From Bdellovibrio bacteriovorus (GTDB taxonomy: Bacteria > Bdellovibrionota > Bdellovibrionia > Bdellovibrionales > Bdellovibrionaceae): 64,000 bases of DNA. The stretch is taken from the NCBI RefSeq assembly GCF_001592755.1, contig NZ_LUKF01000007.1, positions 18,801 through 82,800 of the forward strand. The letters are read 5' to 3'. Positions 1-8,321 of the stretch are shown here, one piece after another; positions within the stretch are counted from its first letter, which is position 1, and each line of letters starts with the position of its first letter. The notes below the pieces were generated by a model. That model did no database searches, had not been told where the DNA came from, and saw only the letters and a program-made list of their open reading frames with translations. Both the position numbers and the translations under genes were made by a program.

Positions 1-563
1 TGCTGCTTCACATGAGCTACGTAAGCCTGGAATACATCGGTAAGGGCTCCGCAAAGATCTTTTCTGCCCTTGCCACAAGAGTCTCTTTCTTCACCCAGCT
101 TCACGCGTTCTTCATTCACATAAAGGGCTGCATACCAAGGCTTGTATTTCATAGAACAGACTTGATCATCACTTTGAGCTTCAGCTTCACAAATGCTGGA
201 GCCACTTAAGATGGTTTTTAATTCGCTTAGATTGCTTGAATTCAAACAGCGCTTTTCTAAAACGTTGTTCGCATCATCAACCAGTTGAATAGAACCTGAT
301 TCAGTAGAGATCACTAGACGGTAGGGTGTTACTTCTGTGGCTTTTGCCGAAACAGAAGTTTGCTCGTCAGAAATATTGGGAATTTCAATGAAAGTGACTG
401 CCTTTGCCATGGAAGAATCTGCTTCATCAGAAATCTGTGGCGGCATATTGATGGAAACGTCGGTCGAAGCCAAGTCCCCTTGCCCTTGCAGTGCGCTTTG
501 ACTGCAGTTTTGGAATCCCAAAACGAGACACAGTATCCCGATGAGTGCCAAACCTCTTTTCAC
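1..563 (-). CDS. lipoprotein, partial (C-terminus beyond the window)
   Basis: Open reading frame running off the left edge, starting at a GTG at 563-561 preceded by a strong GGGGGA ribosome site. The N-terminus MKRGLALIGILCLVLGFQNC is a lipoprotein signal peptide ending in a lipobox (LGFQNC, Cys20). The mature part is at least 167 residues and has several more cysteines (for example EKRCLN, SSICEAE, DQVCSM, RDSCGK, KDLCGA), suggesting a disulphide-bonded periplasmic or surface domain. No family was recognised. The same FQNC lipobox occurs in the Ig-like lipoprotein at 15312. An ATG-only gene caller would miss this gene. Confidence 0.8.
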   Translation of the reverse strand, partial: MKRGLALIGILCLVLGFQNCSQSALQGQGDLASTDVSINMPPQISDEADSSMAKAVTFIEIPNISDEQTSVSAKATEVTPYRLVISTESGSIQLVDDANNVLEKRCLNSSNLSELKTILSGSSICEAEAQSDDQVCSMKYKPWYAALYVNEERVKLGEERDSCGKGRKDLCGALTDVFQAYVAHVKQ

Positions 564-666
564 AAATTCCCCCTTTTTCCCCGTCTCGTAATGAATAAAG
601 GCAATATTCATTCCGACTCCAGTCCTTCGTAATATCGGGATAAGGTGTTAGAAACTTAACGCTGTC

Positions 667-2964
667 TTAAGAGTTCACAGAGGTCGTTTCGGCTTCAGAA
701 ACGCAGTATTTTTGAACCAATTCGATAACAGTTTGCTTGCGCACAGGCTTACCCGCATGATTGTCGGCACCGGCCGCTAAGCTCTTTTCGATATCTTCAG
801 CAAAACTATTGGCAGAAACGACGATCACTGGAGTTCTTTTGCGCTCTTGAATTCGTTCGAGATCCCGCAACTTGCGGATTGTATCAAGACCAGACATCTC
901 GGGCATTTGAACATCCATAAAAATAAGGTCGTAATCGTAGCGCTCCCATTTTTCTAAACACTCATAGCCGTTGAAGGCGGAATCTGCATGGATATTCTCG
1001 AGCTTACGAATATAGGCTTTCAAAAGAGTGTGGTTTTCTTCCATGTCATCCACAATAAGGATACGACGCTGATTTTCCGTAGCGGCCTTTTTGATTTCCT
1101 TCGTCAGTGCTGCACTCATCTTCGTTGTCCAACGCACGTTCCAGTTTTCTGCCTTTCGACTTTGCATTTGGACCGAAAAGTAAAAGCGTGAGCCCATGTA
1201 TTGTTCGCTTTCACAGTGAAGCTCCCCACCCATCTCTTGCACGATTTTTTTCGAAATACTTAGTCCCAAACCGGTCCCACCGAAACGACGCGTGACCGAA
1301 GAGTCTTCCTGACCGAACTCATCGAAAATTTTTCGTAGGTTTTCTTTTGCGATTCCAACACCGGTGTCTTTAACTTCGAACAGGAAATATTCTGATTGCG
1401 AGTCCTTCCCGGGATAAGGCTGTACGGTCAGCTCGATACTTCCGCGGTCTGTGAACTTCACGGCGTTTCCAAGAAGATTCATCAAAATTTGTTTTAAGCG
1501 CAAAGAGTCCCCGACAACCCAACGATCTTGCTCAGGGCCGTGGAAATAAAACTTCAATCCCTTACGCAGAATAGATGTGGCCACCAAGGCATCCACTTCT
1601 CGCACCAGATCACTCAATAAAAACTCGCGCCGCTCTAACTGCATTCGGCCAGACTCAAATTTAGAAAAATCCAGGATGTTATTAAGCATGCTTAAAAGCG
1701 TTTCGCCAGAGCTCTGCAGGGACCGCAGAAGTTCGTTTTGTTCTAAAGTCAGCGGAGTTTCCGCTAACAGCTCAGAAGACCCTAACATAGAGTTTAAGGG
1801 CGTGCGGATTTCATGGCTCATCGTCGATAGAAACAAGGACTTTATTTTTGTTGCTGCTTCGGCCTTATCGCGGGATTCCAGCAACTCTTTAAGAGCGGCT
1901 TTATCCTGATTCACCACATATTTTCCCGTCAACCACACCATCAGCGTTAGCAAGAAGTAAGCACCCATGGCGACAAAGCCGAAAAAGAACATACGGAAAT
2001 AAAGACCAGAATAGGCTTCCGATTTTTCTTGATAGATCACCATGTGCCAAGGGCGACCCTTGATAGGCTTTGCATATGTGATGTAGGTTTTGCCATCAGC
2101 CCCCGCGAAATCTTGAAGTTTCGCTCCTTGGATATTGAATACTTTTTGGGACAGTGTCGGCAGTTTCTTAAACTCATCTCGGCTAAAAGCTCTTAGATAT
2201 TTAAAATCTAAAAGAGGCAGATCACGCGCGATCAAAGGCAACACCGGCCGACCATGATTGTCGACGATGATCACTCCGCCGGTTTCCCCTAAACGGAATG
2301 CCCCCAAACGATGAGCGATGTCTCCGGCAAGAGTATCAATCCCTACGACGGCGACAAGCTTTCCATCTTTATAAGCGCCTGTCGTCGTACTGAACATGAC
2401 TTTTTCCATGTAGCCTTTGTCGAAATAAAAGTCAGAAAAGTTGATTCCGACATTTTTTTCGTTCATGTGCCACCACTGCATATCCGGATCGGTGTTGTAG
2501 CCTGGAGCAAGGAATTCTTCATGAATGAAGTATTGTGGGTCGTTATAACGAGTGTTTGCAAATAAGGAGTAGTCACGAAGAACCACGTAAACGTAGGAAC
2601 TTTTACCGAAGTACTTCTTTGCTAGCTCGGGTCCCAAGGCGAAGTAAGCGTTGAACTGGGTTGAGTGTGGAGCAATTGTCATCGCCGCAAAGTTACGAAA
2701 CTGTTCGACTCTCATCGCAGGTGGCATCACCTCAAAAAGATCCACGATGCTTTTAAGGCGCTGTACATTGGCTTCAAGACTGGATATTTCGTTATTCGTT
2801 CTTTCGACCTCGCGACTTAACGCGGGATCCATCCTTTCGCGGATCGAGCGCTGCTCAGAAATAAATAAATGAGTGCCATAGACGGCGAGCACTAGAAGCA
2901 GAACTAGTGTCGTCGTAAGCTGGTTGAGCAGAAAGATATGGACAAGGGTCAGCTTTTTTTTCAT
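667..2964 (-). CDS. hybrid sensor histidine kinase / response regulator with periplasmic sensor domain
   Basis: Membrane-bound two-component hybrid kinase of 765 residues. An N-terminal membrane segment (about 10-33) is followed by a large Cache-like periplasmic sensor region (about 35-330) and a second membrane segment (about 337-362). The HisKA domain has the phosphoacceptor His384 in STMSHEIRTPLN. The ATPase domain shows the N box (LMNLLGNAVKFTD), G1 (VKDTGVGI) and G2 (GGTGLGLSISKKI). The C-terminal receiver domain has acidic residues in VDDMEENH, phosphoacceptor Asp684 (IFMDVQMPEM) and the conserved Lys near AGKPVRK. Family knowledge: phosphorelay from the kinase His to the receiver Asp, then to a separate Hpt protein, none of which is seen here. 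The ligand is unknown. The gene stands alone, 18 bp downstream of the next minus-strand gene. Confidence 0.95.
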   Translation of the reverse strand: MKKKLTLVHIFLLNQLTTTLVLLLVLAVYGTHLFISEQRSIRERMDPALSREVERTNNEISSLEANVQRLKSIVDLFEVMPPAMRVEQFRNFAAMTIAPHSTQFNAYFALGPELAKKYFGKSSYVYVVLRDYSLFANTRYNDPQYFIHEEFLAPGYNTDPDMQWWHMNEKNVGINFSDFYFDKGYMEKVMFSTTTGAYKDGKLVAVVGIDTLAGDIAHRLGAFRLGETGGVIIVDNHGRPVLPLIARDLPLLDFKYLRAFSRDEFKKLPTLSQKVFNIQGAKLQDFAGADGKTYITYAKPIKGRPWHMVIYQEKSEAYSGLYFRMFFFGFVAMGAYFLLTLMVWLTGKYVVNQDKAALKELLESRDKAEAATKIKSLFLSTMSHEIRTPLNSMLGSSELLAETPLTLEQNELLRSLQSSGETLLSMLNNILDFSKFESGRMQLERREFLLSDLVREVDALVATSILRKGLKFYFHGPEQDRWVVGDSLRLKQILMNLLGNAVKFTDRGSIELTVQPYPGKDSQSEYFLFEVKDTGVGIAKENLRKIFDEFGQEDSSVTRRFGGTGLGLSISKKIVQEMGGELHCESEQYMGSRFYFSVQMQSRKAENWNVRWTTKMSAALTKEIKKAATENQRRILIVDDMEENHTLLKAYIRKLENIHADSAFNGYECLEKWERYDYDLIFMDVQMPEMSGLDTIRKLRDLERIQERKRTPVIVVSANSFAEDIEKSLAAGADNHAGKPVRKQTVIELVQKYCVSEAETTSVNS

Positions 2965-2982
2965 GCACCTTTAAACGGACAG

Positions 2983-4827
2983 CTAAAAATTAATACCTAA
3001 TCCCACAGTTCCGTAGAAAGTAGTCAATTTAGCACCACTGCCGTCAGAGCTTTTCTCGAAATAATAGTTTTTCAAACCAAATCCGGCCTCTCCGAAGAAG
3101 CTAGGGGTCCACAAAACTTTTCCATGGAAATTCAGAACGTAGTCGTCGCCCAGGGTGATATCACTGTCAGTCGACGACACATACTTGATGAACTCCATGT
3201 CCACCCACTTTGGATAGTTCATGAACGGAATTTTACTGAACCAGGTATCAATGGATTTCGGCATCGAACGCGCCCAGAAAAGGCCCACGCCTAACTTCGG
3301 AACATTGGCGTCTCCTAAAGTCATTGCTTCGTAAGCGACAATCGCTCCCACTGTTTCATCTTTTTCCCAAAGTCCCGGAGTGAATCTATAGCGAAGATCC
3401 GCTTCGGCCACTTTCAAATCGACATTCTCACTAGCGCCTGACTCATCTGTGGCTGGCAACTGGGTTAAAGACGTAAAGTAGCGAGCGCTTACACCCCATC
3501 TTTGCTTTGAAAGCCAGTAGTTTTGCGCGCCAAAAATATCGTTGAACCACCAAGACACGTGACCTTCACCTAGCATAACGAAGTCACCGTCAGTCGTTAC
3601 AACACCGGTCAGACGTAAACTCGCCTCCCCGGCGCCCGCTCGGTAAATTTCAAGATAGGATTTGTGCGTGGCTTTTTCGCCTTGCACATCGAGGTAAACG
3701 GTATTGTTCGCAAACTTTTGCGGAGCTTCGAACTCCCACGTTTGCATGTTGTCAGCGGCGTCGCGGACCTGCATTTGATCTTTGGATTTATAAGTCCCTT
3801 TGATGGCTCGATCGGAAATAAAACGACGATCCTGTTGGCGTGGCGGATTTTGGATTTCCAACTCATAACTGAAAATACCGCCGGACTTTCCAGGAATTAC
3901 CAAGCGAGATTTTTTTACCGGAAAATCCGCCGCCCACAAATCACGAGCTTCGGCGATCGTGCTTTGAAAACCCAAAATCTGCGTGATTTTACCATAGTCA
4001 TTGCCAGAGATCGTTTTTGCTTCTGCTTTTAGAGGCTTCGGCATTTCACCTGTGATGGTCACATGATCTTTCTTTTCCGATTCAATCATGTCTTTTACAA
4101 TCGGTGCCACCGGTTCAGAAACGAATTCATACGTTGCATTCGTGCTGAGAGTTGCAAGAAACTGCACGGGAGTTCCCACGGCCACTTCCTCGCCGCCTTT
4201 GAGTTTCTTTTCATCATTTTGAAAAATCACTCGCGGAGTCGTCGAAGATTTCGCGAGTCCCAGTTGCACGCCGGATTCTTTCACTTCAACCGCATAGTTT
4301 TGAGTACACATTCCAGAATAACCACGACCTACTTCAGAGCGGATACAGAAGTGAAATCTTTCACCATCTTTCCACTGAGGACCGTCAGATCCACGCACAC
4401 CCTTGAAGGACCATGTTCCTTTTCCGTCCGCCGCTTTTTTCCAAAGTTCTTTACCCTGCTCGTTGATGACCGAAATATCACCGCCGGGAACAAGCTCAGT
4501 GTCCCAAGTGAAATTCAATGTGTCGCCTTCAAGTTTTGCCGTGAACGAGTTGTTATTGAAAGTGACGCCGTTGATATCTAACTCTTGGCCTTTTGATTTT
4601 TGCAAATCGAAATCGACGCGAGGATTTTTGATTTTGAGTTCTTGATCAACGACCGAAAAGAAAAGCGGTTTATCAAACTCTGTCATTTTCTTTTCGACGG
4701 TTGCCGCTGGCGCTTCCTGTTTCTTCGGCTCTTCTTTTTTTGCGGCTTCAGTCTTCGGCGCTTCTTGTGCAAAAGCAAACTGTGAAAAACACCAGCTGCA
4801 AATCAATGATGCAATAACCAATTTCAC
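2983..4827 (-). CDS. secreted protein with probable C-terminal outer-membrane beta-barrel, unknown function
   Basis: 614 residues with a Sec signal peptide (MKLVIASLICSWCFSQFAFA, cleavage before QEA), then a Lys/Glu/Ala-rich linker (about 22-50). The middle part looks beta-rich and the C-terminal third alternates in a barrel-like way. The last residues are YGTVGLGINF, ending in Phe as outer-membrane proteins recognised by BamA usually do. It reads in the same direction as the sensor kinase and lies 18 bp before it, so the two may be co-transcribed. No enzymatic motif is visible. The outer-membrane location is inferred from the signal peptide and terminal Phe. Confidence 0.75.
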   Translation of the reverse strand: MKLVIASLICSWCFSQFAFAQEAPKTEAAKKEEPKKQEAPAATVEKKMTEFDKPLFFSVVDQELKIKNPRVDFDLQKSKGQELDINGVTFNNNSFTAKLEGDTLNFTWDTELVPGGDISVINEQGKELWKKAADGKGTWSFKGVRGSDGPQWKDGERFHFCIRSEVGRGYSGMCTQNYAVEVKESGVQLGLAKSSTTPRVIFQNDEKKLKGGEEVAVGTPVQFLATLSTNATYEFVSEPVAPIVKDMIESEKKDHVTITGEMPKPLKAEAKTISGNDYGKITQILGFQSTIAEARDLWAADFPVKKSRLVIPGKSGGIFSYELEIQNPPRQQDRRFISDRAIKGTYKSKDQMQVRDAADNMQTWEFEAPQKFANNTVYLDVQGEKATHKSYLEIYRAGAGEASLRLTGVVTTDGDFVMLGEGHVSWWFNDIFGAQNYWLSKQRWGVSARYFTSLTQLPATDESGASENVDLKVAEADLRYRFTPGLWEKDETVGAIVAYEAMTLGDANVPKLGVGLFWARSMPKSIDTWFSKIPFMNYPKWVDMEFIKYVSSTDSDITLGDDYVLNFHGKVLWTPSFFGEAGFGLKNYYFEKSSDGSGAKLTTFYGTVGLGINF

Positions 4828-5050
4828 GAAACGTCCCTCTTTTGAATTGCTGTAGATTGTTAAAGAATAAACTAATTAGTACTCTGAGAGACATTAAATC
4901 CTGGAAGCTCAGACCTTGTGCCAGAAACCTGCGGTCACTTTGCCGGAACGAATCAACCCCGCTCACCCTAAATAGTGCATTGCATTTGCATTGCCTGCTA
5001 CCCGTGGGTGAAATAGCCTCCCTTACGCAATCAACCTTAGGAGGGTTTTA

Positions 5051-5434
5051 ATGAAATCACTTATCGTAGCAGCTTTGGTTCTTATGGGTTCTTCTGCAAT
5101 GGCTGAAACTATTTTCAACTGCGCAGTTCCAGAGAGCAAATTCGTATCAATGAACATCGACCTAGCTGACGACCAATCAGCAGACTTCGTAACAGTTTCT
5201 TTGAGCGAAAAATCAAAACAATCGATTTTCTTCTCTCAGATGGATAAAGGCGCTGTAACAGAGCAATTGAACAACGGTTTCTTGCAACTTCTAGCTTTGA
5301 CTGACAAGTCAGCTCAAGAAGACGGCGTTATCAAAAACACAGGTTTCCTAGCTATTGGTAAAGAAGCAGACGGTTCATTCGGCGGCTTCCTAGCAGCTAA
5401 CGGCAACATCTACCCACTTTCTTGCTCTAAGTAA
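5051..5434 (+). CDS. small secreted protein, unknown
   Basis: 127 residues with a clear signal peptide (MKSLIVAALVLMGSSAMA, cleavage before ETIF). The mature part has only two cysteines (FNCAVP and the C-terminal PLSCSK), which could form one disulphide joining the ends. A strong ribosome site (TAGGAGGG) precedes the ATG and a strong intrinsic terminator follows, so it looks like a monocistronic, well-expressed gene. Its signal peptide closely resembles that of the small protein at 9204 (MKSLIVGLMLVVSSTAMA), although the mature parts do not obviously align. Function unknown. Confidence 0.85.
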   Translation: MKSLIVAALVLMGSSAMAETIFNCAVPESKFVSMNIDLADDQSADFVTVSLSEKSKQSIFFSQMDKGAVTEQLNNGFLQLLALTDKSAQEDGVIKNTGFLAIGKEADGSFGGFLAANGNIYPLSCSK

Positions 5435-5460
5435 TTAGAACGAAAAATGGAGAGTTGAAA

Positions 5461-5486
5461 AGGCACCTTCGGGTGCCTTTTTTATT
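5461..5486 (+). terminator. intrinsic terminator
   Basis: Perfect 7-bp stem AGGCACC / GGTGCCT with a TTCG tetraloop followed by TTTTTATTTT, 26 bases after the stop of the small secreted protein gene. Confidence 0.95.
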
Positions 5487-5517
5487 TTGGAAGAGAGTCT
5501 CAGGGTAAAGCCAGCAA

Positions 5518-5547
5518 CGGGGACAGTGAATGAACACCGTACCTCGG
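5518..5547. repeat. GGGGACAGTG...CACCGT relic resembling transposase-associated palindromes
   Basis: The stretch CGGGGACAGTGA-AT-GAACACCGTACC resembles, from memory, the GGGGACRGTG/CACYGTCCCC palindromes often found beside Y1 (REP-associated) transposases. One arm has decayed and no transposase gene is present. Low confidence. Confidence 0.3.
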
Positions 5548-5606
5548 CAGAACCGAATCCAACAATCACTTCACGACTCCAGATTTTAATCAAAAAAGAG
5601 ACTAAG

Positions 5607-5627
5607 TTACTGCCACCGTGGCAGTAA
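5607..5627. repeat. 21-bp palindromic repeat, copy 1
   Basis: Perfect dyad: arms TTACTGCCAC and GTGGCAGTAA around a single C. The sequence recurs at 5977-5997, and a TTCC/GGAA variant with compensating arm changes lies at 5699-5719. Confidence 0.85.
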
Positions 5628-5698
5628 GCAAATGCGTCACACGCAAAACCGTGAATCAGTATGATCGGGCCGTCGCAAAATGGGAGCTTCTTAGCCGC

Positions 5699-5719
5699 TT
5701 ACTTCCACGGTGGAAGTAA
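5699..5719. repeat. 21-bp palindromic repeat, TTCC variant
   Basis: Perfect dyad: arms TTACTTCCAC and GTGGAAGTAA around a single G. Compared with copy 1 both arms have changed together (TGCC to TTCC, GGCA to GGAA), so the symmetry is kept. Confidence 0.85.
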
Positions 5720-5929
5720 AATGAAGTTCCATGATTATCGTACTTCTGTTTGATTAGATTAATTAATGGGAAGCGAAATGTTTCGGTGATAACCGCCACC
5801 AATCTGTGCCCAACGGATTTGGATGAAATCTTACCTTTCGATTGGAAAAATTAATTCGATATTTGTGGGAGAGCTAACCGACCCAACTCCACTTCTCTTG
5901 CCCGACCAGATTCCGGAATAAAAGAACCC

Positions 5930-5968
5930 GGTACCTTTTCAACACAAACGGAAGCAGGTACCTTTCAC
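5930..5968. repeat. pair of GGTACCTTT direct repeats
   Basis: GGTACCTTTTCA at 5930-5941 and GGTACCTTTCAC at 5957-5968 share nine identical bases with the same Kpn-like palindrome GGTACC. The second runs directly into the palindromic repeat pair at 5963-5997. Confidence 0.6.
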
Positions 5969-5997
5969 GGTGGAAGTTACTGCCACGGTGGCAGTAA
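5963..5997. repeat. fused palindromic repeats: degenerate TTCC type plus perfect TGCC type
   Basis: TTTCACGGTGGAAGT (5963-5977, left arm imperfect) runs without a gap into TTACTGCCAC-G-GTGGCAGTAA (5977-5997, perfect). The two variants share their edge base, which suggests tandem insertion or unequal recombination between copies. Confidence 0.8.
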
Positions 5998-6214
5998 GTA
6001 TTTGCGCTAGAATATCAAGTAATTGGCACCCGAATTATCAATCATCCAGCGAGTTCGAAAAATCCACCACAAACGAAATCACGGCAAAGCCCAGACCCAA
6101 AAACACCGAACGTCCCAATAGATTCCAAAATAAAACAAATCCCTCGTTATCACGAAGACAGTTCATCCCAGTTTTTTAGAATTATTCGAAGAAACGAACA
6201 TCGAATCCAGCAAA

Positions 6215-6381
6215 GATTTGCGGATGTAAGTGCTACCTGCCTTAGCTGACTGGTCCGAAGAGAGGCCTTTGCCGGCGCATGAATGCGCGAACCGCCCAAA
6301 GGGCGGCGGCAACGAGCCCGGAAGGCGTGCCGACCGAAGCGACCAGCCAGCTAAGGCAGGCAGCACTTCCATCCGCAAATC
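6215..6381. repeat. long inverted-repeat element, copy A (conserved core inside a 41-bp stem)
   Basis: Arms 6215-6255 and 6341-6381 are complementary over 41 positions with three mismatches. In a minus-strand transcript two of the three become G-U pairs, so that strand may be the structured one. The 85-base core holds hairpins GCGCAT/ATGCGC and CCGCCC/GGGCGG, then GAGCCCGGAAGGCGTGCC and CGAAGC. Copy B at 34381-34539 has the same order of parts with different stem sequences. The element sits beyond the rpsI terminator, so it is not part of that transcript unless there is read-through. No protein is encoded. Confidence 0.85.
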
Positions 6382-6410
6382 CACCGCAAGAACGACGACC
6401 GACCCAGAGA

Positions 6411-6445
6411 AAAAAGCAAAAAAAAAGGGAGCTGAAACAGCTCCC
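6411..6445 (-). terminator. intrinsic terminator of the rplM-rpsI operon
   Basis: Perfect stem GGGAGCTG / CAGCTCCC with a three-base loop at 6427-6445, followed on the minus strand by a long T-rich tract (6426 down to about 6411). It lies about 25 bases after the rpsI stop. Confidence 0.95.
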
Positions 6446-6470
6446 TTTCCCGTCCGATAACCCGAAACGA

Positions 6471-6869
6471 TTAACGTTTAGAGTATTGGAATCTACGACG
6501 AGCGCCGGCTTTACCGTATTTTTTACGCTCAACCATACGAGGATCACGCATAACGAATCCAGCTTTCTTAAGAGTTCCTTTGAACTCCGCATTGAAAGCG
6601 ATCAAAGCACGAGTGATACCCAAACGGATTGCACCAGCTTGTCCAGACTCACCACCACCAGAAACAGTGATTTTAGCGTCGAACTTGCCAAGTTGGCCCA
6701 ATAGATCAAGAGGCTGTACGATCACCATGCGTGATTGCATACGGCTCAAGTAATCATCAGATTTTTTTCCGTTGATTGTGATGTTGCCTTTACCAGGCTT
6801 CAAGAAAACGCGCGCAGAGCTCGTTTTTCTTCTTCCAGTTGCATAATAGAATTTATCTGCTGCTGCCAT
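6471..6869 (-). CDS. rpsI: 30S ribosomal protein S9 (uS9)
   Basis: 132 residues, the usual length for bacterial S9. The N-terminal part has [18 protein letters not shown], the middle the conserved [20 protein letters not shown] segment, and the C-terminus [18 protein letters not shown]. The basic tail ending in Lys-Arg reaches the P-site tRNA in known ribosomes. It follows rplM by 13 bp in the usual rplM-rpsI operon and is closed by a strong terminator. Confidence 0.98.
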   Translation of the reverse strand: MAAADKFYYATGRRKTSSARVFLKPGKGNITINGKKSDDYLSRMQSRMVIVQPLDLLGQLGKFDAKITVSGGGESGQAGAIRLGITRALIAFNAEFKGTLKKAGFVMRDPRMVERKKYGKAGARRRFQYSKR

Positions 6870-6882
6870 TGTCTATCTCCAA

Positions 6883-7323
6883 TTACTTCTTAGAAGGAAG
6901 TGTGTAAAGAGCTGGCTTTTGAGCAGCATGAGGATGCTCAGCACCAGTGTATGCCTTCATTTTCATGATAACTTGGCGAGAAAGCTTGTTTGTAGGAAGC
7001 ATTCCGCGAACAGCTTCGTGAATGATGAAAGTAGAATCTTTCTCTTTCGCTTGAGCTGCAGTCATCTCTTTCAAAGAACCGAAGAAGCGAGAGTGACGGT
7101 AGTATTTTTTGTCATCCCACTTAGTTCCAGAAAGCTCCATTTTGTCCGTGTTGATAACAACAACGAAGTCGCCAGTATCAACGTTAGGAGTGAAAATAGG
7201 TTTGTTCTTTCCACGAAGAATGTTTGCAACAGTTGTCGCTACACGACCGACCTTTTGGTCAGCGGCATCAACGATCCACCATTTTCTTTCAACTTCATCT
7301 GCTTTTGCATTGAAAGTTTTCAT
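6883..7323 (-). CDS. rplM: 50S ribosomal protein L13 (uL13)
   Basis: 146 residues from the ATG at 7323, which has a GGAG ribosome site six bases upstream. The in-frame ATG at 7341 lacks one and would place codons in the leader. Diagnostic segments are KWWIVDAADQKVGRVATTVA, LRGKNKP, DTGDFVVVINTDK, the H-x-GxP equivalent region EAVRGMLPTNKLSRQ and GAEHPHAAQKP. First gene of the rplM-rpsI operon. Confidence 0.97.
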   Translation of the reverse strand: MKTFNAKADEVERKWWIVDAADQKVGRVATTVANILRGKNKPIFTPNVDTGDFVVVINTDKMELSGTKWDDKKYYRHSRFFGSLKEMTAAQAKEKDSTFIIHEAVRGMLPTNKLSRQVIMKMKAYTGAEHPHAAQKPALYTLPSKK

Positions 7324-7344
7324 TAGGGTCTCCAGTTTCATTTT

Positions 7345-7374
7345 GAATACGTCAGTTTTACCGTCTGCGTATTC
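7345..7374 (-). promoter_or_regulatory. hairpin in the rplM leader
   Basis: Perfect 7-bp inverted repeat GAATACG / CGTATTC with an inner CAG/CTG pair, about 21 bases upstream of the rplM start and just ahead of its ribosome site. The position fits an autoregulatory ribosomal-protein leader, but it does not clearly match the L13 leader known from Firmicutes. Function is inferred from position only. Confidence 0.4.
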
Positions 7375-7433
7375 GGCAAAAAATGTTTGAGTTTAACAAC
7401 GGGCTCTTACACTATTTTGCGGGAAGGGATGTT

Positions 7434-8222
7434 TTAAAGTTCTATACACCCATTGTCAAGGTCCTGGGGATAATAAACCTTCATTAAATAAAGGCCTTCC
7501 GCAGGGGCGGGGGGACCGGCTTTTCGACGGTCTTTGAAGCTTAAAATGCGCTCCATCTCTTGGGGATCTAAGCCCTTTCTCTCTAACATTAATGAGGTTC
7601 CCACAATATTGCGCACCATCTGCTTTAAAAAGCCGTTTCCGGTGACCGTAAATTGAAGAACGTCAGGACGACGCCACTCCCAATCCGCCTGATAAATCTC
7701 GCGCTCGGTATCTAAAACTGGTGTTCCGACCGACTGAAAGCTCTTAAAGTCATGATTTCCCAAAAGAAATTCAGAACTCGAGATCAGATGATGGATGTCG
7801 ATAGGCTTCCGTTCCCAAGCCATGTAACGAGCCAAATGAGCGCTGGGACGAGGGCGATTTAAAAGCAGATATCTATATGTCTTATGGGTCGCCGACAACG
7901 TCGCATGAAATTCTTGGGGAGCAATCCAGGCCTTTTTCACGACGATCGATGGAGGCAATTGAGAGTTCAAAGCCCAGCAGAAGTCCCATTTTTTAGCCGG
8001 ATCAATCTTGCGATGCGTAGAAAAGTGGCAGACTTGGTTCAGGGCATGAACCCCGGCATCAGTGCGGCCGGAAGCGAACAAGGTGATCTTTTCAGCAAAA
8101 ACCTTCTCTAAGGCCCTTTCGATCACATGGCCTACAGAAATCTGATCTTCTTGTTTTTGCTTCTGCCACCCGCAGAACCCGGTGCCGTCATAGGCCACGG
8201 TGAATTTCACTTTCGTCAACAT
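7434..8222 (-). CDS. truA: tRNA pseudouridine(38-40) synthase TruA
   Basis: Isomerises uridine to pseudouridine at positions 38-40 of tRNA anticodon stems. About 262 residues from the ATG at 8222; a TTG at 8231 would add three residues and neither has a strong ribosome site. The catalytic motif ASGRTDAGVHA is present with its Asp at about residue 55. Typical segments include AYDGTGFCGWQKQ, THKTYRYLLLNRPRPSA, HDFKSFQ and TGNGFLKQMVRNIVGT. It lies about 110 bp upstream of rplM on the same strand and could feed transcription into it. Confidence 0.96.
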   Translation of the reverse strand: MLTKVKFTVAYDGTGFCGWQKQKQEDQISVGHVIERALEKVFAEKITLFASGRTDAGVHALNQVCHFSTHRKIDPAKKWDFCWALNSQLPPSIVVKKAWIAPQEFHATLSATHKTYRYLLLNRPRPSAHLARYMAWERKPIDIHHLISSSEFLLGNHDFKSFQSVGTPVLDTEREIYQADWEWRRPDVLQFTVTGNGFLKQMVRNIVGTSLMLERKGLDPQEMERILSFKDRRKAGPPAPAEGLYLMKVYYPQDLDNGCIEL

Positions 8223-8268
8223 GGGCGGCAAAGTATCAGCTTAGGTTCCTTGCGACAAGGCTATGTTT

Positions 8269-8309
8269 TCGTAGGCGCCGTCTCGGAAATTTTTCAACGG
8301 CGCCGACGA
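8269..8309 (-). terminator. hairpin between the L,D-transpeptidase and truA
   Basis: Inverted repeat TCGT-a-GGCGCCGT / ACGGCGCC-g-ACGA, 8 plus 4 bp with one mismatch and a 15-base loop. It lies 13 bases after the stop of the upstream minus-strand gene. It lacks a clean T-tract, so it may be a weak terminator or a processing or regulatory hairpin. Confidence 0.4.
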
Positions 8310-8321
8310 TCTTTTAGGAGT

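Larger units (their letters stand above)
5487..6410. other. about 0.9-kb non-coding repeat-rich region
   Basis: No convincing gene: open frames here lack ribosome sites, are short and cross repeats. The region holds a REP-like relic (5518-5547), several 21-bp palindromes (5607-5627, 5699-5719, 5977-5997 and a degenerate copy just before the last), two copies of GGTACCTTT and a 167-bp inverted-repeat element (6215-6381). It lies between two converging transcription units, each closed by its own terminator. Confidence 0.75.

Noticed and set aside
5607..5997. CRISPR array
   Set aside because: Repeats are 21-bp palindromes with irregular spacing of about 70 and 260 bases, too few and not followed by cas genes.
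6242..6704. Open frames across element A and antisense to rpsI
   Set aside because: They are by-products of the inverted repeat and of the ribosomal gene read in other frames.
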